Below, one piece after another: positions 9,040 to 19,142 of a stretch of DNA of 64,000 nt. The notes under the pieces are model-generated. The model saw only the letters and a list, made by a program, of their open reading frames with translations. It did no database searches and was not told the origin of the DNA. Origin of the DNA: Desulfomonile tiedjei (GTDB lineage: Bacteria > Desulfobacterota > Desulfomonilia > Desulfomonilales > Desulfomonilaceae). Positions within the stretch are counted from its first letter, which is position 1; every line of letters begins with the position of its first letter. The stretch lies in the NCBI GenBank assembly GCA_016218715.1, contig JACRDG010000120.1, positions 89,626 to 153,625 of the forward strand. The letters are read 5' to 3'. The translations under genes and the position numbers were made by a program.

Positions 9040-9055
9040 TGGCATGAATATTGCT
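9040..9055 (+). promoter_or_regulatory. Predicted sigma54 (-24/-12) promoter
   Basis: TGGCATGAATATTGCT versus consensus TGGCACG-N4-TTGCW; 65 nt before ATG 9121. Confidence 0.7.
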
Positions 9056-9120
9056 TCCCTCCATTCCAGTTCTCTGCTTATCGCCGGCCGTCAATGCTCA
9101 GATCAGGAGGTGAGATAATT

Positions 9121-9462
9121 ATGGGCAGGTTTTCCGTCGTCAAGAGAGTCTTGTTGGTGACGCTTTGCGGGGTGTTCCTCATTGCAGGCATCGTCGTGGC
9201 TCTGGCCGAGGAAAAGAAATCGGCTGCAAATGAGAAAAAGAAGGTTGACCACCGGAAAGCTTTCGCAATTTACAAAAAGAAGTGTTTGCAATGCCATGAT
9301 TCGGTAGCAGATCCCGAGAAACGCGGGCACACGCGGGACGAATGGCTACTCGTTCTAAAAACCATGCACGGTTATGGCCTTGGCCTCAGTCCTCAAGAAG
9401 TCGAGCTTATAAGTGGTCTGTTGTACGATCTGCGGCGAGGAATGGAAAAGGATCCGGGATGA
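9121..9462 (+). CDS. Small membrane-anchored or exported monoheme c-type cytochrome-like protein
   Basis: N-terminal hydrophobic signal/anchor; single CxxCH heme motif (KKCLQCHDSVADPEKRG). Confidence 0.78.
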   Translation: MGRFSVVKRVLLVTLCGVFLIAGIVVALAEEKKSAANEKKKVDHRKAFAIYKKKCLQCHDSVADPEKRGHTRDEWLLVLKTMHGYGLGLSPQEVELISGLLYDLRRGMEKDPG

Positions 9463-9612
9463 TCGACCGGACGATTCCGTCGGCAGACAGCGCTTATATC
9501 TCTGACCGGGCCGAGATCACCGCGTGTCACCACCGATTGTGCTGATGGCTCGCGACACGCTTCGGCCTGCAGATGCGAAAAGCCCATCGTAATTCATCAC
9601 AGGAGGTGAACA

Positions 9613-10713
9613 ATGGACAGAAGGACGTTTCTGAAATCCATGGCCGCAACGGGTGTAGCCGCGTCGGTGACGGGGACTGGAGGCTTGCTCACCGAACGAG
9701 TTCAGGCCGCAGGGAAGGTCGATATCGGCCAGGTGAAGAGCGTCAAGGTGGATGTTCTCACGGAGACGAGCTGGTTCGACAACGACATTTTCAAGAAGAA
9801 CCTGATGGATTACGGCGGCGCCATGACGAACCAGTACACGATTCCGTGGGAGTGGAACAACGCCGGAGGATACTCGGCGCTGATCACGGTCACCGGGCTG
9901 GACGGCAAAGAACGAAAGTTCCTCATGGACACGGGATGGAACAACGAGTGGATGGACTACATCTTCACCGAGAAGAGCAACGTAGCGTCGATGCTCAAGA
10001 GCGGCGAGATAGAGTTCATGGTCCAGACGCACTGGCATCTCGATCACTTTTGGGGGATCGAGTCCACACTCAAGCATAAGCCGGACATCACCATCTATGC
10101 GCCCAAGACCCACTATCCGGAAGACATTGCCCTCCTGAGGGAAAAGGCCCGTCACATCGCGAAGGACAAGGAGGGGAAAGAAGTCCTCATCTGCAAGAAC
10201 GACGTGCCGCATACGGGAAAACTCGTGGAATGCTCTCCGGACGGGGAAAAAGGAGAAGGCATTTACCGTCTCATGCCAGGCGCTGCAGTGAGGATGTTCG
10301 ATGTGCCTATCCTGCTGAGGGTAAGGGGAGAGAACGTTCTCTACTTCAACGTGAAGGATAAAGGAATCGTGACGGTGACCGGATGCTGCCATCCCGGCGT
10401 ACTCTCGCTCTTCTCCTACGCGCGATCGAACTTCGAGGGGTACAAGCCGTATGGTTGTTACGGCGGGCTGCACATAACCCTCTTCGAAAACTGGGAACCC
10501 AAGTTCGACGACATCATCAAGGGGGTGAAATCGTTCCAGCTCCAGAAAGTGGGCTGCAACCATTGCACCGGATGGGTTTGGGCTGAGAAGGCCGCGGAGG
10601 CAGGCATCCCCGTTGTGAAAGGCACGAACAAATACAAGGAGTACAAGAAACACTCGACGGTAGCCAAGGCCAGCAACGTGTTCTTGACCAACGGCGACAG
10701 CATTACCTTCTGA
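9613..10713 (+). CDS. Tat-exported metallo-beta-lactamase-fold hydrolase
   Basis: MDRRTFLKSMAATGVAASVTG twin-arginine signal; QTHWHLDHFWG (HxHxDH); GGAGG RBS. Confidence 0.85.
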   Translation: MDRRTFLKSMAATGVAASVTGTGGLLTERVQAAGKVDIGQVKSVKVDVLTETSWFDNDIFKKNLMDYGGAMTNQYTIPWEWNNAGGYSALITVTGLDGKERKFLMDTGWNNEWMDYIFTEKSNVASMLKSGEIEFMVQTHWHLDHFWGIESTLKHKPDITIYAPKTHYPEDIALLREKARHIAKDKEGKEVLICKNDVPHTGKLVECSPDGEKGEGIYRLMPGAAVRMFDVPILLRVRGENVLYFNVKDKGIVTVTGCCHPGVLSLFSYARSNFEGYKPYGCYGGLHITLFENWEPKFDDIIKGVKSFQLQKVGCNHCTGWVWAEKAAEAGIPVVKGTNKYKEYKKHSTVAKASNVFLTNGDSITF

Positions 10714-10720
10714 CGCAAGG

Positions 10721-10764
10721 ACCCCGGCGCTTTCCCCGCACAGCCGGCAGGGGCACGCCGGGGT
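10721..10764 (+). terminator. Intergenic hairpin after MBL gene
   Basis: ACCCCGGCG ... CGCCGGGGT 9-bp stem with inner CCCC/GGGG; no U-tract. Confidence 0.35.
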
Positions 10765-10854
10765 TCCGATAGCTCGTGAGGGGTGACTGAGGGGTTTCCC
10801 TCTACGTCGCCGGCATTACTGTCAACATGCAGCTCACATCCGGAGGATAGAACC

Positions 10855-12084
10855 ATGGTGGAGCTCTCGCGACCACGCCAACCGTTCAGTTACGTCGTTG
10901 GCCCGATCAACTTTGCGGCCGTGTTCTTCCTTGTCTGGGCCTTGTGGTATGTGTTCATGCACCCCGACGGTTCCATGAAGCTCTACACGCCGATGTACGG
11001 CTTTTCACTCGTAGTGATGTTTCTCTGCGCGGTCGTGCTCTTGAGTAAGGTCTGGGACTTCTACCCCTTCGCGGAGAGTACCCCGGGAGACTCCGCGCGG
11101 ATCGGTAGAGGCATCCTCCTGACCGGGGTTGCGTTCGCCTTGATGCTGATCCTCGTGTACGTGATATTCCGGGAGTTCATCGGACGATTCGGGGTCGCGT
11201 ATTTCAGCCCTCAATCCATCGTCGCGTCCGGCGGGACGGGCGCGGAACCATATAATGCCAGGGAAAACGCGTCTACCGCGCTCATCTACTTCGCAACCGC
11301 ATTCCTCTGGTGGGCACTCGCATGGAATCTCGGCTTCGGCCGCTGGCCGTGGATCGGCGCCACGAGAGGGGTGGCCGCGTGGTCGCGCACGTTTGCCGTT
11401 CTCTTTTTCACTATCGTCACGTTTGTGATCCTGTTCCACCCGCACGTCTGTTACCTGTTTTACCCTCCGCAGAACAAGGCGGGAGTGGAGCCGTGGTGGT
11501 CCAATTTTGCGGGGACAGGCAGCGCCTATTTCAGCCTTGGGTTGGTGTTGTGCAGCTTGGCCTGGGTGATTATCTCAGACCTCCTGTGGGAAGGCTATCC
11601 GTGGAAACTACTTCAGCGAAACGGAGAGAGCACCTTTTGGACGGGCGCGGCGACGATGGTGGGTACGCTGATTCTGGGGGGTATCTCGTTTATCGTCCTG
11701 CTCAAGATCATGAACGTCTACTGGATGGAACCTTTTGAAGGCGGGCAGTACACGGATGCGCCGTATTTCCGGTACCTCCACACGGGCGAGATCGGCGGCT
11801 TCGTGATCCTCGCCGCGTTCATGCTGGCGATCTATTTCAACAATATCCCGAACGCCCTGAGCTTGCCTCTGCGAGCCTTCGTGAGGACCTTGATAGCCGT
11901 CGCCGGAGGGTTGGCCATTTACTGGTTCTATTACTCGTCTGCCTCTACGCTAATCCTGGGAAAAGTACCGGGAATCGCGCAGCCGGACGATACTCCCCTG
12001 GTCTGGACCATGCTCTATCTGAGTGTGATCATGGTTCAAGCCGAGTTTTTCCAGAACTGGCCGCTCCCCAAACCGGCGCGGTAA
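10855..12084 (+). CDS. Multi-pass integral membrane protein, unknown function
   Basis: ATG 10855 after GGAGG; ~10 hydrophobic segments over 409 aa. Confidence 0.75.
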   Translation: MVELSRPRQPFSYVVGPINFAAVFFLVWALWYVFMHPDGSMKLYTPMYGFSLVVMFLCAVVLLSKVWDFYPFAESTPGDSARIGRGILLTGVAFALMLILVYVIFREFIGRFGVAYFSPQSIVASGGTGAEPYNARENASTALIYFATAFLWWALAWNLGFGRWPWIGATRGVAAWSRTFAVLFFTIVTFVILFHPHVCYLFYPPQNKAGVEPWWSNFAGTGSAYFSLGLVLCSLAWVIISDLLWEGYPWKLLQRNGESTFWTGAATMVGTLILGGISFIVLLKIMNVYWMEPFEGGQYTDAPYFRYLHTGEIGGFVILAAFMLAIYFNNIPNALSLPLRAFVRTLIAVAGGLAIYWFYYSSASTLILGKVPGIAQPDDTPLVWTMLYLSVIMVQAEFFQNWPLPKPAR

Positions 12085-12123
12085 CGCGGTGGAAGGATCT
12101 CGCAATTGCGGTACAGGTGAATC

Positions 12124-12396
12124 ATGGTAGACGAAGCCAGACGAAGCTTCTTCAGGCGCCTTTTCTGCGAGGTGGTGCAAAATGCAACCACAGCTTTCAG
12201 GGCCGGCCAGGAGGAACAGAAGCACACTGAAGACGTGGACCAATTCTTCGAGTCCTATGAATCGAGCTATGCTTTGACTCTCTGCTACCCCGATGATATC
12301 TTGCTGGAAACGGCTCGCAGGGAAGGCATCCCCTGTGAAGGCCGCGAACGGATCGACATCGTGAAAGATCTGTTTCAAAGAAAAGGCGAGGTTTGA
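12124..12396 (+). CDS. Hypothetical small protein (90 aa)
   Basis: Co-directional, short gap after the membrane protein; acidic/helical composition. Confidence 0.55.
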   Translation: MVDEARRSFFRRLFCEVVQNATTAFRAGQEEQKHTEDVDQFFESYESSYALTLCYPDDILLETARREGIPCEGRERIDIVKDLFQRKGEV

Positions 12397-12469
12397 GATA
12401 GATCTTCATTCACGGTAACGAGGTACTTGAGTCCTCAATCAAACCTGGCAAGAAGACGAGTTCCTTGTC

Positions 12470-12532
12470 CGTCATTCCGGCGGAGCCTGCCCTGCCCCGG
12501 ACTCCGATCCGGGGTTCGCCGGGGTGACGACG
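12470..12532. repeat. REP-like intergenic palindrome
   Basis: GTCATTCCGGCGGAG...CCCCGGA-CTCCGA-TCCGGGG...TTCGCCGGGGTGAC nested inverted repeat. Confidence 0.55.
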
Positions 12533-12590
12533 TGGGGCCAGAGAATGGTATGGATTCAGGAGCGTCGAACTGCTGCCCCCGGATAACTGC

Positions 12591-13547
12591 ATGACCCAAA
12601 CGATAGATATCTTCTCACTCTTCAGAAATCGAATCAACAGCATGCTTACGACCGCTTCGTGGATCGAACCGGTCAAGCAGATGCTCGGGATAACCGGCGT
12701 GAGCCCTGTCTGGGATGACGTCCCGGCCTGGTACTTCTGGATTCAAGGAGCGCCGGGGGTCTATGCCCTGGTGCTCGAACAGATTGGCAGTGACGGATCG
12801 GAGAATTCGAGTTCGTTCCACGGCTTGTTTTCTCTGAAATGCTATCCGTTTCCGGACAGCAAGGAATTTCCCGGCTTCTCCTTTCTCGAGCAGCGCCTCG
12901 TGTCGAGCGAGTACTTCGACCGCACCAATACCCCGAAATTTGAATGCAGGGAGACCATCCCCGCACCCCTCTTTGTGGTGGGGGCCATAGAACTCGAGCT
13001 GGACCGGGAGGACGGATGGTCGGTACTGACCCTGGAGTGTCAGGACGTCATTCGCGCCCGATACGAAGCCGAAGCCCTCGAGGACTATCCCCTCATAGAT
13101 GTGAGTCGGATCTATTCTCCCGGTGACGTGGGGCGGGAGATTGCCGCGTGGCGGACGAGTTGGCCTTTGTTTGACCGAGTGGTCTCCCTCTGGGCCCATT
13201 ATACAAAGGTCAAACCCGCGCAGATACTGCTCGGGACAGCCGCCGGTTTCGAGTACGTCTATCGCGGGCCCGCTGGTTGGCAGTGCGTCGAAACTCCCGG
13301 AACAACGGTCCGTTCGTTGCGGGTGCTCTTTGTCGGAGCCAAAGGGAAGGACGAAATAAAGAGGCCCCCCGGCCGGGAACACTCTGGGCTCGAAACTACG
13401 GTGATCTACGATGGCGACTCCACTTGCGCATGCCCTTCCCATGCCGGGCACGCGTGCAAAGACACTCCTTATGCAAACCCCCTCTGGTGGTCTCTACCTG
13501 ACGCTGAGTTTACCTCGGAATTGGGTTCGACCTGCGGATGCACCTGA
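12591..13547 (+). CDS. Hypothetical protein (318 aa) with Cys-rich C-terminus
   Basis: Long ORF with plausible composition, ending CACPSHAGHACKDTP...TCGCT; competes with an antisense ORF. Confidence 0.5.
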   Translation: MTQTIDIFSLFRNRINSMLTTASWIEPVKQMLGITGVSPVWDDVPAWYFWIQGAPGVYALVLEQIGSDGSENSSSFHGLFSLKCYPFPDSKEFPGFSFLEQRLVSSEYFDRTNTPKFECRETIPAPLFVVGAIELELDREDGWSVLTLECQDVIRARYEAEALEDYPLIDVSRIYSPGDVGREIAAWRTSWPLFDRVVSLWAHYTKVKPAQILLGTAAGFEYVYRGPAGWQCVETPGTTVRSLRVLFVGAKGKDEIKRPPGREHSGLETTVIYDGDSTCACPSHAGHACKDTPYANPLWWSLPDAEFTSELGSTCGCT

Positions 13548-13659
13548 TAGCTTCCTGCCCACGCGAATTGACTTTCAAAGCATACGGGTCGAGAGAAGAC
13601 CCGATTGACAGTTCGAAGGGTGCCGCGTAAGATCAGGTCCACTCACCGAGGAGGGCCAC

Positions 13660-14313
13660 GTGGTGGTCTCAAGCACCTTTTTGCAACTCGAAGGTCGTAA
13701 GCAGCAGCGCATCGTTTCCGCGGCCCTGACCGAGTTCGCCAACGAGGGGTACGCCGGCGCGTCGGTCAATACCATCGTGAAGAAGACCGGGATATCCAAG
13801 GGGTCCCTCTTCAACTACTTTTCCGACAAGCACGGCCTGTTCATGTTCGTGTTCGAGCAAGCCCTCGAAATGGTAAAGGACTATCTGAGGCGGGTTCGGG
13901 ACGAGACCGCTGCGGAGGATCTGTTCACGCGCTTGGAAAAATCGCTCATGGCGGGTGTGGCCTTCATCCGCGCGCATCCGCGGGTGTACAAGATATACCT
14001 GCGAGTCCTCTACGAAAGCGGCCTGCCGGATCGGAACTCCCTGATCAAATCCATCCGTCGCCTCTCCATCGAGTATCTAACCGAGTTCATCGAGGTGGCC
14101 AAAAGCCGCGGGGAGATCGATCCGGAGATCGATGTGAATGAGGCTGCTTTCGTCATGGAGGCGGTTCTGGAACGCTTCCTTCAGGCCTATGGCCTCCAAC
14201 ATCTTGACGCGGGCCTCGGGTTGTATCGTGCCTCGGATGATGAGGCGAAACACTGGGCTCAGGGAGTGGTGCGGATCTTGAGAACCGGCCTCGCAGGCAC
14301 GGGCGGCCGATGA
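13660..14313 (+). CDS. TetR/AcrR-family transcriptional regulator
   Basis: RIVSAALTEFANEGYAGASVNTIVKKTGISKGSLFNYFSDKHGLF TetR HTH. Confidence 0.93.
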   Translation: MVVSSTFLQLEGRKQQRIVSAALTEFANEGYAGASVNTIVKKTGISKGSLFNYFSDKHGLFMFVFEQALEMVKDYLRRVRDETAAEDLFTRLEKSLMAGVAFIRAHPRVYKIYLRVLYESGLPDRNSLIKSIRRLSIEYLTEFIEVAKSRGEIDPEIDVNEAAFVMEAVLERFLQAYGLQHLDAGLGLYRASDDEAKHWAQGVVRILRTGLAGTGGR

Positions 14314-15002
14314 GTAGATGGATCGTGGCATCGTGTGAGGCCGAACTGACTCAGCTCAAGACTGAACTCGATGCGGGTCCAGCCGGGACCATCGCGAGCA
14401 ACCCCTATCTTGTTGGGCATGTCCGCGATACCGTGGTCTATCTGGGGGTGGTCGGCGTCGGGGTTGTCTCCGCGGCTGTCGCACTGGCAGCCTTTCTCGC
14501 GACGGTCCCGGCAGACAGCGCTATCATGGTCGGTTCGGCCGGAGCCCTCCCGGACTCGGGCCTCGAGGTCGGAGATGTGGCCGTCGCCTCTTCCGAGACG
14601 CTGGCTGAGCTGGGACTCTGCTCCGGTCGCGGAGTGGCTGACGCGAATGCTTTGAACCTAGGATTGGAACAGACCGTGGCCCTGGACGCGCGGCTCTTCG
14701 AAGGGCTCCTGGCCGCGGCAGGGGAATTGTCGCGAGCTCGAAGCGGACCGTTCTTGAGCGTGGTCGGGGTTTCCGACAGCGTGGCGCAGGCCAAAGAGCG
14801 GAGAGATCGGTTCGCCGCACTGGTCGAAAACATGGAAGGGTATGCTCTGGCGCTGGCGGGTCGGCGATTCGGAATCCCGGTGGGGGAAGTGAGAGGCGTG
14901 AGCAACGTGGCCGGCGTTCGCAACAAAGCCGCGTGGAACCTCGACCTTGCCAATCGGCAGGCCCAGGCGGCGGCAGTCCATTTTCTGCGGAGGGAAGCTT
15001 GA
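14310..15002 (+). CDS. mqnB: Futalosine hydrolase
   Basis: GVVGVGVVSAA, MVGSAGALPDSGLEVGDVAVAS, VENMEGYALALAGRRFGIPVGEVRGVSN nucleosidase motifs; next to mqnD. Confidence 0.88.
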   Translation: MSRWIVASCEAELTQLKTELDAGPAGTIASNPYLVGHVRDTVVYLGVVGVGVVSAAVALAAFLATVPADSAIMVGSAGALPDSGLEVGDVAVASSETLAELGLCSGRGVADANALNLGLEQTVALDARLFEGLLAAAGELSRARSGPFLSVVGVSDSVAQAKERRDRFAALVENMEGYALALAGRRFGIPVGEVRGVSNVAGVRNKAAWNLDLANRQAQAAAVHFLRREA

Positions 15003-15829
15003 CCTCGCTCAAGATCGGTTATTCCCCTTGCCCCAACGATACGTTCATATTTGCCGCACTGGCTGAACAGCGGTTGGACGCTCCGTTGGAGTTCCAGCCC
15101 GTTTTAGCGGACGTGGAGACGCTGAATCAATGGGCATTGGAGCGGCGGCTGGCCGTAACCAAGCTGAGCTTCATGGCGCTCGGTTCGGTACGAGATTCCT
15201 ACGGTCTGCTCTCTGCTGGCGGCGCATTGGGACGGGGATGCGGCCCGCTGCTCGTTGCACGGCCGGGAACCACCCTGGCCGGGTTGGATTCCGGCGTTGT
15301 GGCAGCGCCGGGAAACCTGACCACAGCCCGTCTCCTCCTGGGGCTTTTCTGCGGTCGCACGCCGTCGTTCAAGCAGATGGTCTTCTCCGAGATCATGCCC
15401 GCGGTGGCGCGGGGAGAAGCCGACTTCGGCCTGGTCATCCATGAAGGGCGCTTCACCTATCCGAATCTTGGGCTGGAGGCTCTCCTCGATCTCGGCGCCT
15501 GGTGGGAAGAGAAGACCGGTCTTCCGATTCCCCTCGGCGGGATTGCTATCCGCCGCGACCTCGGCCCGGAGGTCGCCCGTCAGGTGGACCGGTCGATCCG
15601 AACCTCCCTGGAGACTGCCATGAGCGCCCCTGATGAAGCCATGGGTTACGTGCTTGCCCACGCCCAGGAGATGGACCGGCAGGTAGTGATGCAGCACATC
15701 GATCTGTACGTCAATTCGTTCGGCCTCGACCTGGGACCCGCGGGTCGGAATGCAGTGGAAACACTCTTTTCAATCGGCGAAGATGCCGGGCTGATACCCC
15801 TTTCCACCCTTCCGCTGATGGCCTACTGA
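14999..15829 (+). CDS. mqnD: 1,4-dihydroxy-6-naphthoate synthase
   Basis: IGYSPCPNDTFIFAAL start signature; DFGLVIHEGRFTY; LPIPLGGIAIRRDL; TTG start overlaps mqnB stop. Confidence 0.9.
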   Translation: MTSLKIGYSPCPNDTFIFAALAEQRLDAPLEFQPVLADVETLNQWALERRLAVTKLSFMALGSVRDSYGLLSAGGALGRGCGPLLVARPGTTLAGLDSGVVAAPGNLTTARLLLGLFCGRTPSFKQMVFSEIMPAVARGEADFGLVIHEGRFTYPNLGLEALLDLGAWWEEKTGLPIPLGGIAIRRDLGPEVARQVDRSIRTSLETAMSAPDEAMGYVLAHAQEMDRQVVMQHIDLYVNSFGLDLGPAGRNAVETLFSIGEDAGLIPLSTLPLMAY

Positions 15830-16386
15830 CACCTGAGCTGTCCCCGCTGGCCGTGATGCCAAGTCTCAATCCAAAGAGTAACTGCTACAGACAGGTGTCT
15901 TTTGCAGCGGGTCTATCCGCTCCTAAAGCCGCTAACTCGTAACTCTGCCGGACTTATCACTTGACGTCGGTTCAGTCTACACGGTAGTCTGTACTGCGTT
16001 GTGCCGCAATTCGCGGCAAGGACGGGACCCGGCAAGGAACTGGCAGCGGTATGAATCAGCGTGATATCGGAAGACACCCCTCCATGGTCGTGACTGCCAG
16101 GGTGTTCGTCACGTTTGCAGCCGCGGCGGTCCGCGATTCCGGCGCACGGGTTGACCGTGATTTCATGGAACGGTAAGGTGCAGAGAGCCTCGATCGAGAT
16201 ATCGATTTAACCCCGTCGAGGGCGCTGGACAAGGATAGACTGAGGTCTGTCACAGCCATAAGAGGAGGGCGCGGCAAGCGCTGCGCCTTCTCGGGGTCGG
16301 GCCGCTCGCTTCTCGACCGGGAACGGGCGGACAGATCGGACAATCAGTGGGCCTATTGTCGCCTTGAAGTCCCCTGGAGAGCTTCT

Positions 16387-19125
16387 ATGACCGAGGAGAA
16401 ACCGACGCGCGTCCTCTACGTGGAGGAAGACCGGCCTGCAGCTCTCCTGCTTCAGGAGAAGTTAGTACGGGCCGGTTATTCCGTGGAACTGGCTTTTGAC
16501 GGCGAGCAAGGCCTGGCTATGCTCGAGCAGAACCGGTACGACGCAGTGGCCGTTGACCAGCAGATACCCTTCAGGACCGGCCTCGAGCTGATCCGGACGC
16601 TCTCTCTCCGGGACCGACTGCCGGCAACCGTCATGATCGCCGGCGCGGGTAATGAAATGGCGGCGGTAGAGGCCATGAAGCTCGGCGCTATGGATTACCT
16701 GATCAAAGACAAGGCCGGCAGGTATAGAGACCTCCTCCCCGCGGTCATCGAGCGTGCCGTAGAAAAGAAAAGACTCCTGGATGAAAAACGGCGGGTCGAA
16801 CAGGCCATCGCTCGGGCGAAAGCAGACTGGGAACGGACTTTTGACGCGGTCCCGGATCTGGTGGCGATCATCGGGAAGGATTTTCGCATCAGGCGGGTCA
16901 ATCGGTCCATGGCTTCCCGATTGGGAATGACCCCGCAAGAGGTGGTCGGAGCGACGTGCTATTCCTTGGTCCACCAAGGCGGCGCTCCGCCTGATACTTG
17001 CCCGCACCGACAATTAATGCAGGACGGACAAGAGCACACTGCTGAAACCTATGAGGCAGCGCTTGGCGGAACGTTTCTCGTCAGCGCCTCTCCCATTCGG
17101 GACGCGGACGGAGAACTCATCGGTTGCGTCCACGTCGCCCGGGACCTCACCGAGCGCAAGAAGGCCGAGGAAGCCCTTCGTGTGAGCGAACAGAAATACC
17201 GGATGCTCGTTGAGAACGCACCGGTTGGGATTCTTTCTGCGGACTATGCGGGCAGAATTCTCGAAGTAAACCCACAGATCCTCAAGATTCTCGTAATTGA
17301 GTCGGTCGGAGCCATCGAGCCGGCGAACATGCTCACCTTTCCTCCGTTCGTGGAGGCCGGAATCGCTGAAGTGTTCGGGCGCTGCTTGACTCAGGAACGG
17401 GTCGTTCACGCGGAGGTGCCGCACACCGACCCGTCAGGCAGGCAGTCGTACTTGAGTACGATCGCAACGCCGATGTGGGACTCCGCTGGACGGGTCACCG
17501 GAGGCCAGGCCGTTGTGGAAGACATCACGGACCGAAAACAGGCAGAGAAAAGACTGCGTGAAAGCGAAGAAAAGTTCCGCAGCCTGTTCGATTCCAGCCG
17601 CGACGGTATTGCCTGTGTCTCCCTCGACGGGCGTGTGGAGGACGCGAACCAGGCTTTCCTGGACATGCTCGGATATACCGTGGATGACATAAAGGTCATG
17701 CGGTACCGGCACTTCACGCCGGAGAAGTGGGCCTCGGTGGACGAGGCGGCATACGAAGAGCAAATCCTGAAGAGAGGCTATTCCGACGACACCGAACAGG
17801 AGTACATCCGTCGCGACGGTACTGTGATTCCGGTAGCCGTGAGGGCCTGGCTGGTACGAGACGAACAGGGGCAACCGCTGCACCTCTGGCGGGTCGTACG
17901 AGACATTACCCAACGCAAGAAGGGCGAACGCCTTGCGGTTGAAACCGAACGCATCAAGGCCGTCGGAGAGCTGGCAGGCGGGATAGCGCACAATTTCAAC
18001 AACCTCCTGCAGGTCGTTCTGGGAGCCGCTCAACTGGCCCAGGCAGACGTGGAATCGGGCTGTGCCGAGGACGCCAAAGAGGCGCTCAATCAGATCGTGC
18101 AGAGTGCAAGGTTCGGCGCGGAGACCATAAAACGCCTCCAATATTTCGCGCGGGTTCGCCGTGAAGATCTCACGGTGAGAGGAGAGGTCTTCGACTTATC
18201 GGAGATCGTCCACCAGGCCATCGAAATCAGTAAGCCCTGGTGGAAGACTTCCGCGGAAACGGAGGGGATGAGGATTGCCCTGCGACGTGACCTCGAGCAA
18301 GGCTGCATGGTCAAGGGCAGGCAGAACGAGCTGTTCGAAGTGGTGGTGAACCTCATCAAGAATGCCACCGAAGCTATACGCGGGGATGGCGAGATCATCG
18401 TGACGAGTCATGTCTCGGCCGGGAAGGTCGTGGTCAGTGTCAGCGACACCGGATGTGGAATTCCCAAGGAGAATCTCGGGAACATCTTCGAGCCGTTCTG
18501 GACCACGAAAGGCGTCGAAGGAACGGGGATGGGTCTCGCCAGCAGCTACGGAATCGTGAAAGAGCACCAGGGGGAGCTTGCCGTCCAGAGCGAGCTGGGC
18601 AAAGGGACCACCTTCACCGTGTCGTTCCCGCCGGCCGCGTCGATGCCGGAAGAAAAGCTCGAAGCCGTGGACTTCAGTCCCACGGGTCGGAAACGTATAC
18701 TCGTGGTCGACGACCTGGAACCTCTCACCATCATGCTGAAACATGGCTTTGAAAATCTCGGGCACACAGTCTACACGGCCCTTTCCGGCCGGGACGCGAT
18801 GACCCTGTTCCGGGAGACCGAGATCGATCTGATCGTCTGCGATCTCGCCATGCCCGAGTTGAACGGTCGGCAGGTCGCTGAGGCCGTCAAGGAAATCTGC
18901 GAAGTGAAGGGGATACCCAAGACCCCGTTTATCCTGCTCACCGGTTGGGGCGCGCAGCTTGGGGATGCCGCGAAGATGGCCGAATCCGGAGTGGACCGTG
19001 TCGTGGACAAGCCCGCAGATGTTCCCCAACTCATGATGATTGCATCGGAACTCTTTGCCAAGGTCTCGGAGAGCGAACGACCGTCTCCGGGGGAGAGACG
19101 ACGGAAAAGTCGGCACCGGTCATGA
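16387..19125 (+). CDS. Hybrid sensor histidine kinase (REC-PAS-PAS-PAS-HK-REC)
   Basis: N-term receiver, multiple PAS, H-box ELAGGIAHNFNNLLQ, DTGCGI, GTGMGLASSYGI, C-term receiver ILVVDDLEP/LIVCDLAMP. Confidence 0.92.
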   Translation: MTEEKPTRVLYVEEDRPAALLLQEKLVRAGYSVELAFDGEQGLAMLEQNRYDAVAVDQQIPFRTGLELIRTLSLRDRLPATVMIAGAGNEMAAVEAMKLGAMDYLIKDKAGRYRDLLPAVIERAVEKKRLLDEKRRVEQAIARAKADWERTFDAVPDLVAIIGKDFRIRRVNRSMASRLGMTPQEVVGATCYSLVHQGGAPPDTCPHRQLMQDGQEHTAETYEAALGGTFLVSASPIRDADGELIGCVHVARDLTERKKAEEALRVSEQKYRMLVENAPVGILSADYAGRILEVNPQILKILVIESVGAIEPANMLTFPPFVEAGIAEVFGRCLTQERVVHAEVPHTDPSGRQSYLSTIATPMWDSAGRVTGGQAVVEDITDRKQAEKRLRESEEKFRSLFDSSRDGIACVSLDGRVEDANQAFLDMLGYTVDDIKVMRYRHFTPEKWASVDEAAYEEQILKRGYSDDTEQEYIRRDGTVIPVAVRAWLVRDEQGQPLHLWRVVRDITQRKKGERLAVETERIKAVGELAGGIAHNFNNLLQVVLGAAQLAQADVESGCAEDAKEALNQIVQSARFGAETIKRLQYFARVRREDLTVRGEVFDLSEIVHQAIEISKPWWKTSAETEGMRIALRRDLEQGCMVKGRQNELFEVVVNLIKNATEAIRGDGEIIVTSHVSAGKVVVSVSDTGCGIPKENLGNIFEPFWTTKGVEGTGMGLASSYGIVKEHQGELAVQSELGKGTTFTVSFPPAASMPEEKLEAVDFSPTGRKRILVVDDLEPLTIMLKHGFENLGHTVYTALSGRDAMTLFRETEIDLIVCDLAMPELNGRQVAEAVKEICEVKGIPKTPFILLTGWGAQLGDAAKMAESGVDRVVDKPADVPQLMMIASELFAKVSESERPSPGERRRKSRHRS

Positions 19126-19142
19126 AAGCGGCGACTGCGGCT

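Noticed and set aside
9517-10653. 378-aa minus-strand ORF antisense to the MBL-fold gene
   Set aside because: Overlaps a gene with clear Tat and HxHxDH motifs; high-GC antisense shadow ORF
12615-13451. 278-aa minus-strand ORF opposite 12591..13547
   Set aside because: Low-complexity shadow-like translation; the plus-strand ORF has more protein-like composition. Not certain, so the plus CDS has only moderate confidence.
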